A program made the translations under genes and the position numbers. Below, one piece after another: positions 12,865 to 12,905 of a stretch of 12,905 nucleotides of DNA. Every line of letters starts with the position of its first letter. The stretch's first letter is position 1. The notes beneath the pieces are model-generated. The model had not been told where the DNA came from, ran no database searches, and saw only the letters and a program-made list of their open reading frames with translations. The stretch comes from Suilimivivens sp964614185 (lineage in GTDB: Bacteria; Bacillota; Clostridia; Lachnospirales; Lachnospiraceae), in the NCBI GenBank assembly GCA_964614185.1, contig CAZTKJ010000071.1, positions 1-12,905 of the forward strand. The letters are read 5' to 3'.

Positions 12865-12905
12865 AAAGCGCTTCTGGCAACTGCTAAGCTAGAAGCGTTT
12901 TTCTT
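12865..12905 (+). terminator. Intrinsic terminator of the kduI-kdgK operon
   Basis: A 14-pair stem with two G-T pairs: AAAGCGCTTCTGGC (12865-12878) with GCTAGAAGCGTTTT (12888-12901), loop AACTGCTAA, followed by TCTT to the window edge. It lies 65 bases after the kdgK stop, behind the first hairpin, and is correctly oriented for the operon. Confidence 0.8.

Noticed and set aside
12891..12905. AGAAGCGTTTTTCTT as a cre site
   Set aside because: It lacks the TG of the left half and is fully explained as the 3' arm and T-tract of the terminator.

Overview
The window looks like chromosomal DNA of a gut-type Clostridia, most likely a member of the Lachnospiraceae. The grounds are moderate-to-low GC, strong AGGAGG-type ribosome binding sites, sigma-A promoters, a CcpA-type cre site, and protein families common in that group (DUF3810, Mbeg1-like hydrolase, a short serine-rich FliD-like protein, a DhuI/DhuD-type uronate pathway). 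The genus cannot be fixed from the sequence alone. No insertion sequence, CRISPR array, phage module or rRNA was seen.

Left part (about 1-2280, minus strand, visibly AT-rich): a three-gene operon transcribed leftward from one good promoter (2250-2278). It encodes a VTC-domain protein (polyphosphate-polymerase fold), a DUF4956 membrane protein, and a membrane-anchored CotH-type atypical kinase that runs off the left edge. The enzymes suggest phosphate or polyphosphate chemistry at the membrane or cell surface; the actual product is not known. A roughly 300-base gap follows, holding only two tiny ORFs that may be gene debris. Next is a minus-strand sodium:alanine symporter (AGCS family, 2490-3800).

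Middle part (3862-7330): diverging from the symporter is a plus-strand pair, a DUF3810 membrane protein with an HELSH metalloprotease-like motif and an Mbeg1-like alpha/beta hydrolase (DUF2974). Then come a tRNA-Leu(CAG) gene with its own consensus promoter and intrinsic terminator, and a stand-alone 264-residue protein whose C-terminal half resembles the flagellar cap protein FliD. That gene converges on an AraC-family regulator, and its terminator lies across the regulator's last codons.

Right part (7301-12905): a uronate catabolism locus. The AraC-family regulator (minus strand) diverges from a five-gene plus-strand operon: kduI, a dhuD/kduD-type dehydrogenase, a dhuI-type RpiB-fold isomerase, a KDPG aldolase with a C-terminal VOC-like extension, and a KDG kinase. 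Together they should convert 4-deoxy-5-keto-hexuronate (DHU, the product of polysaccharide-lyase plus unsaturated-uronyl-hydrolase action on pectin or glycosaminoglycans) to 2,5-diketo-3-deoxygluconate, KDG, KDPG, and finally pyruvate plus glyceraldehyde-3-phosphate. Two unrelated isomerases for the same first step sit in one operon. A perfect cre site lies just downstream of the araC promoter, so carbon catabolite control probably acts through the regulator. Two hairpins close the operon at the right edge. No lyase, uronyl hydrolase or transporter is in view, so substrate supply must be encoded elsewhere.
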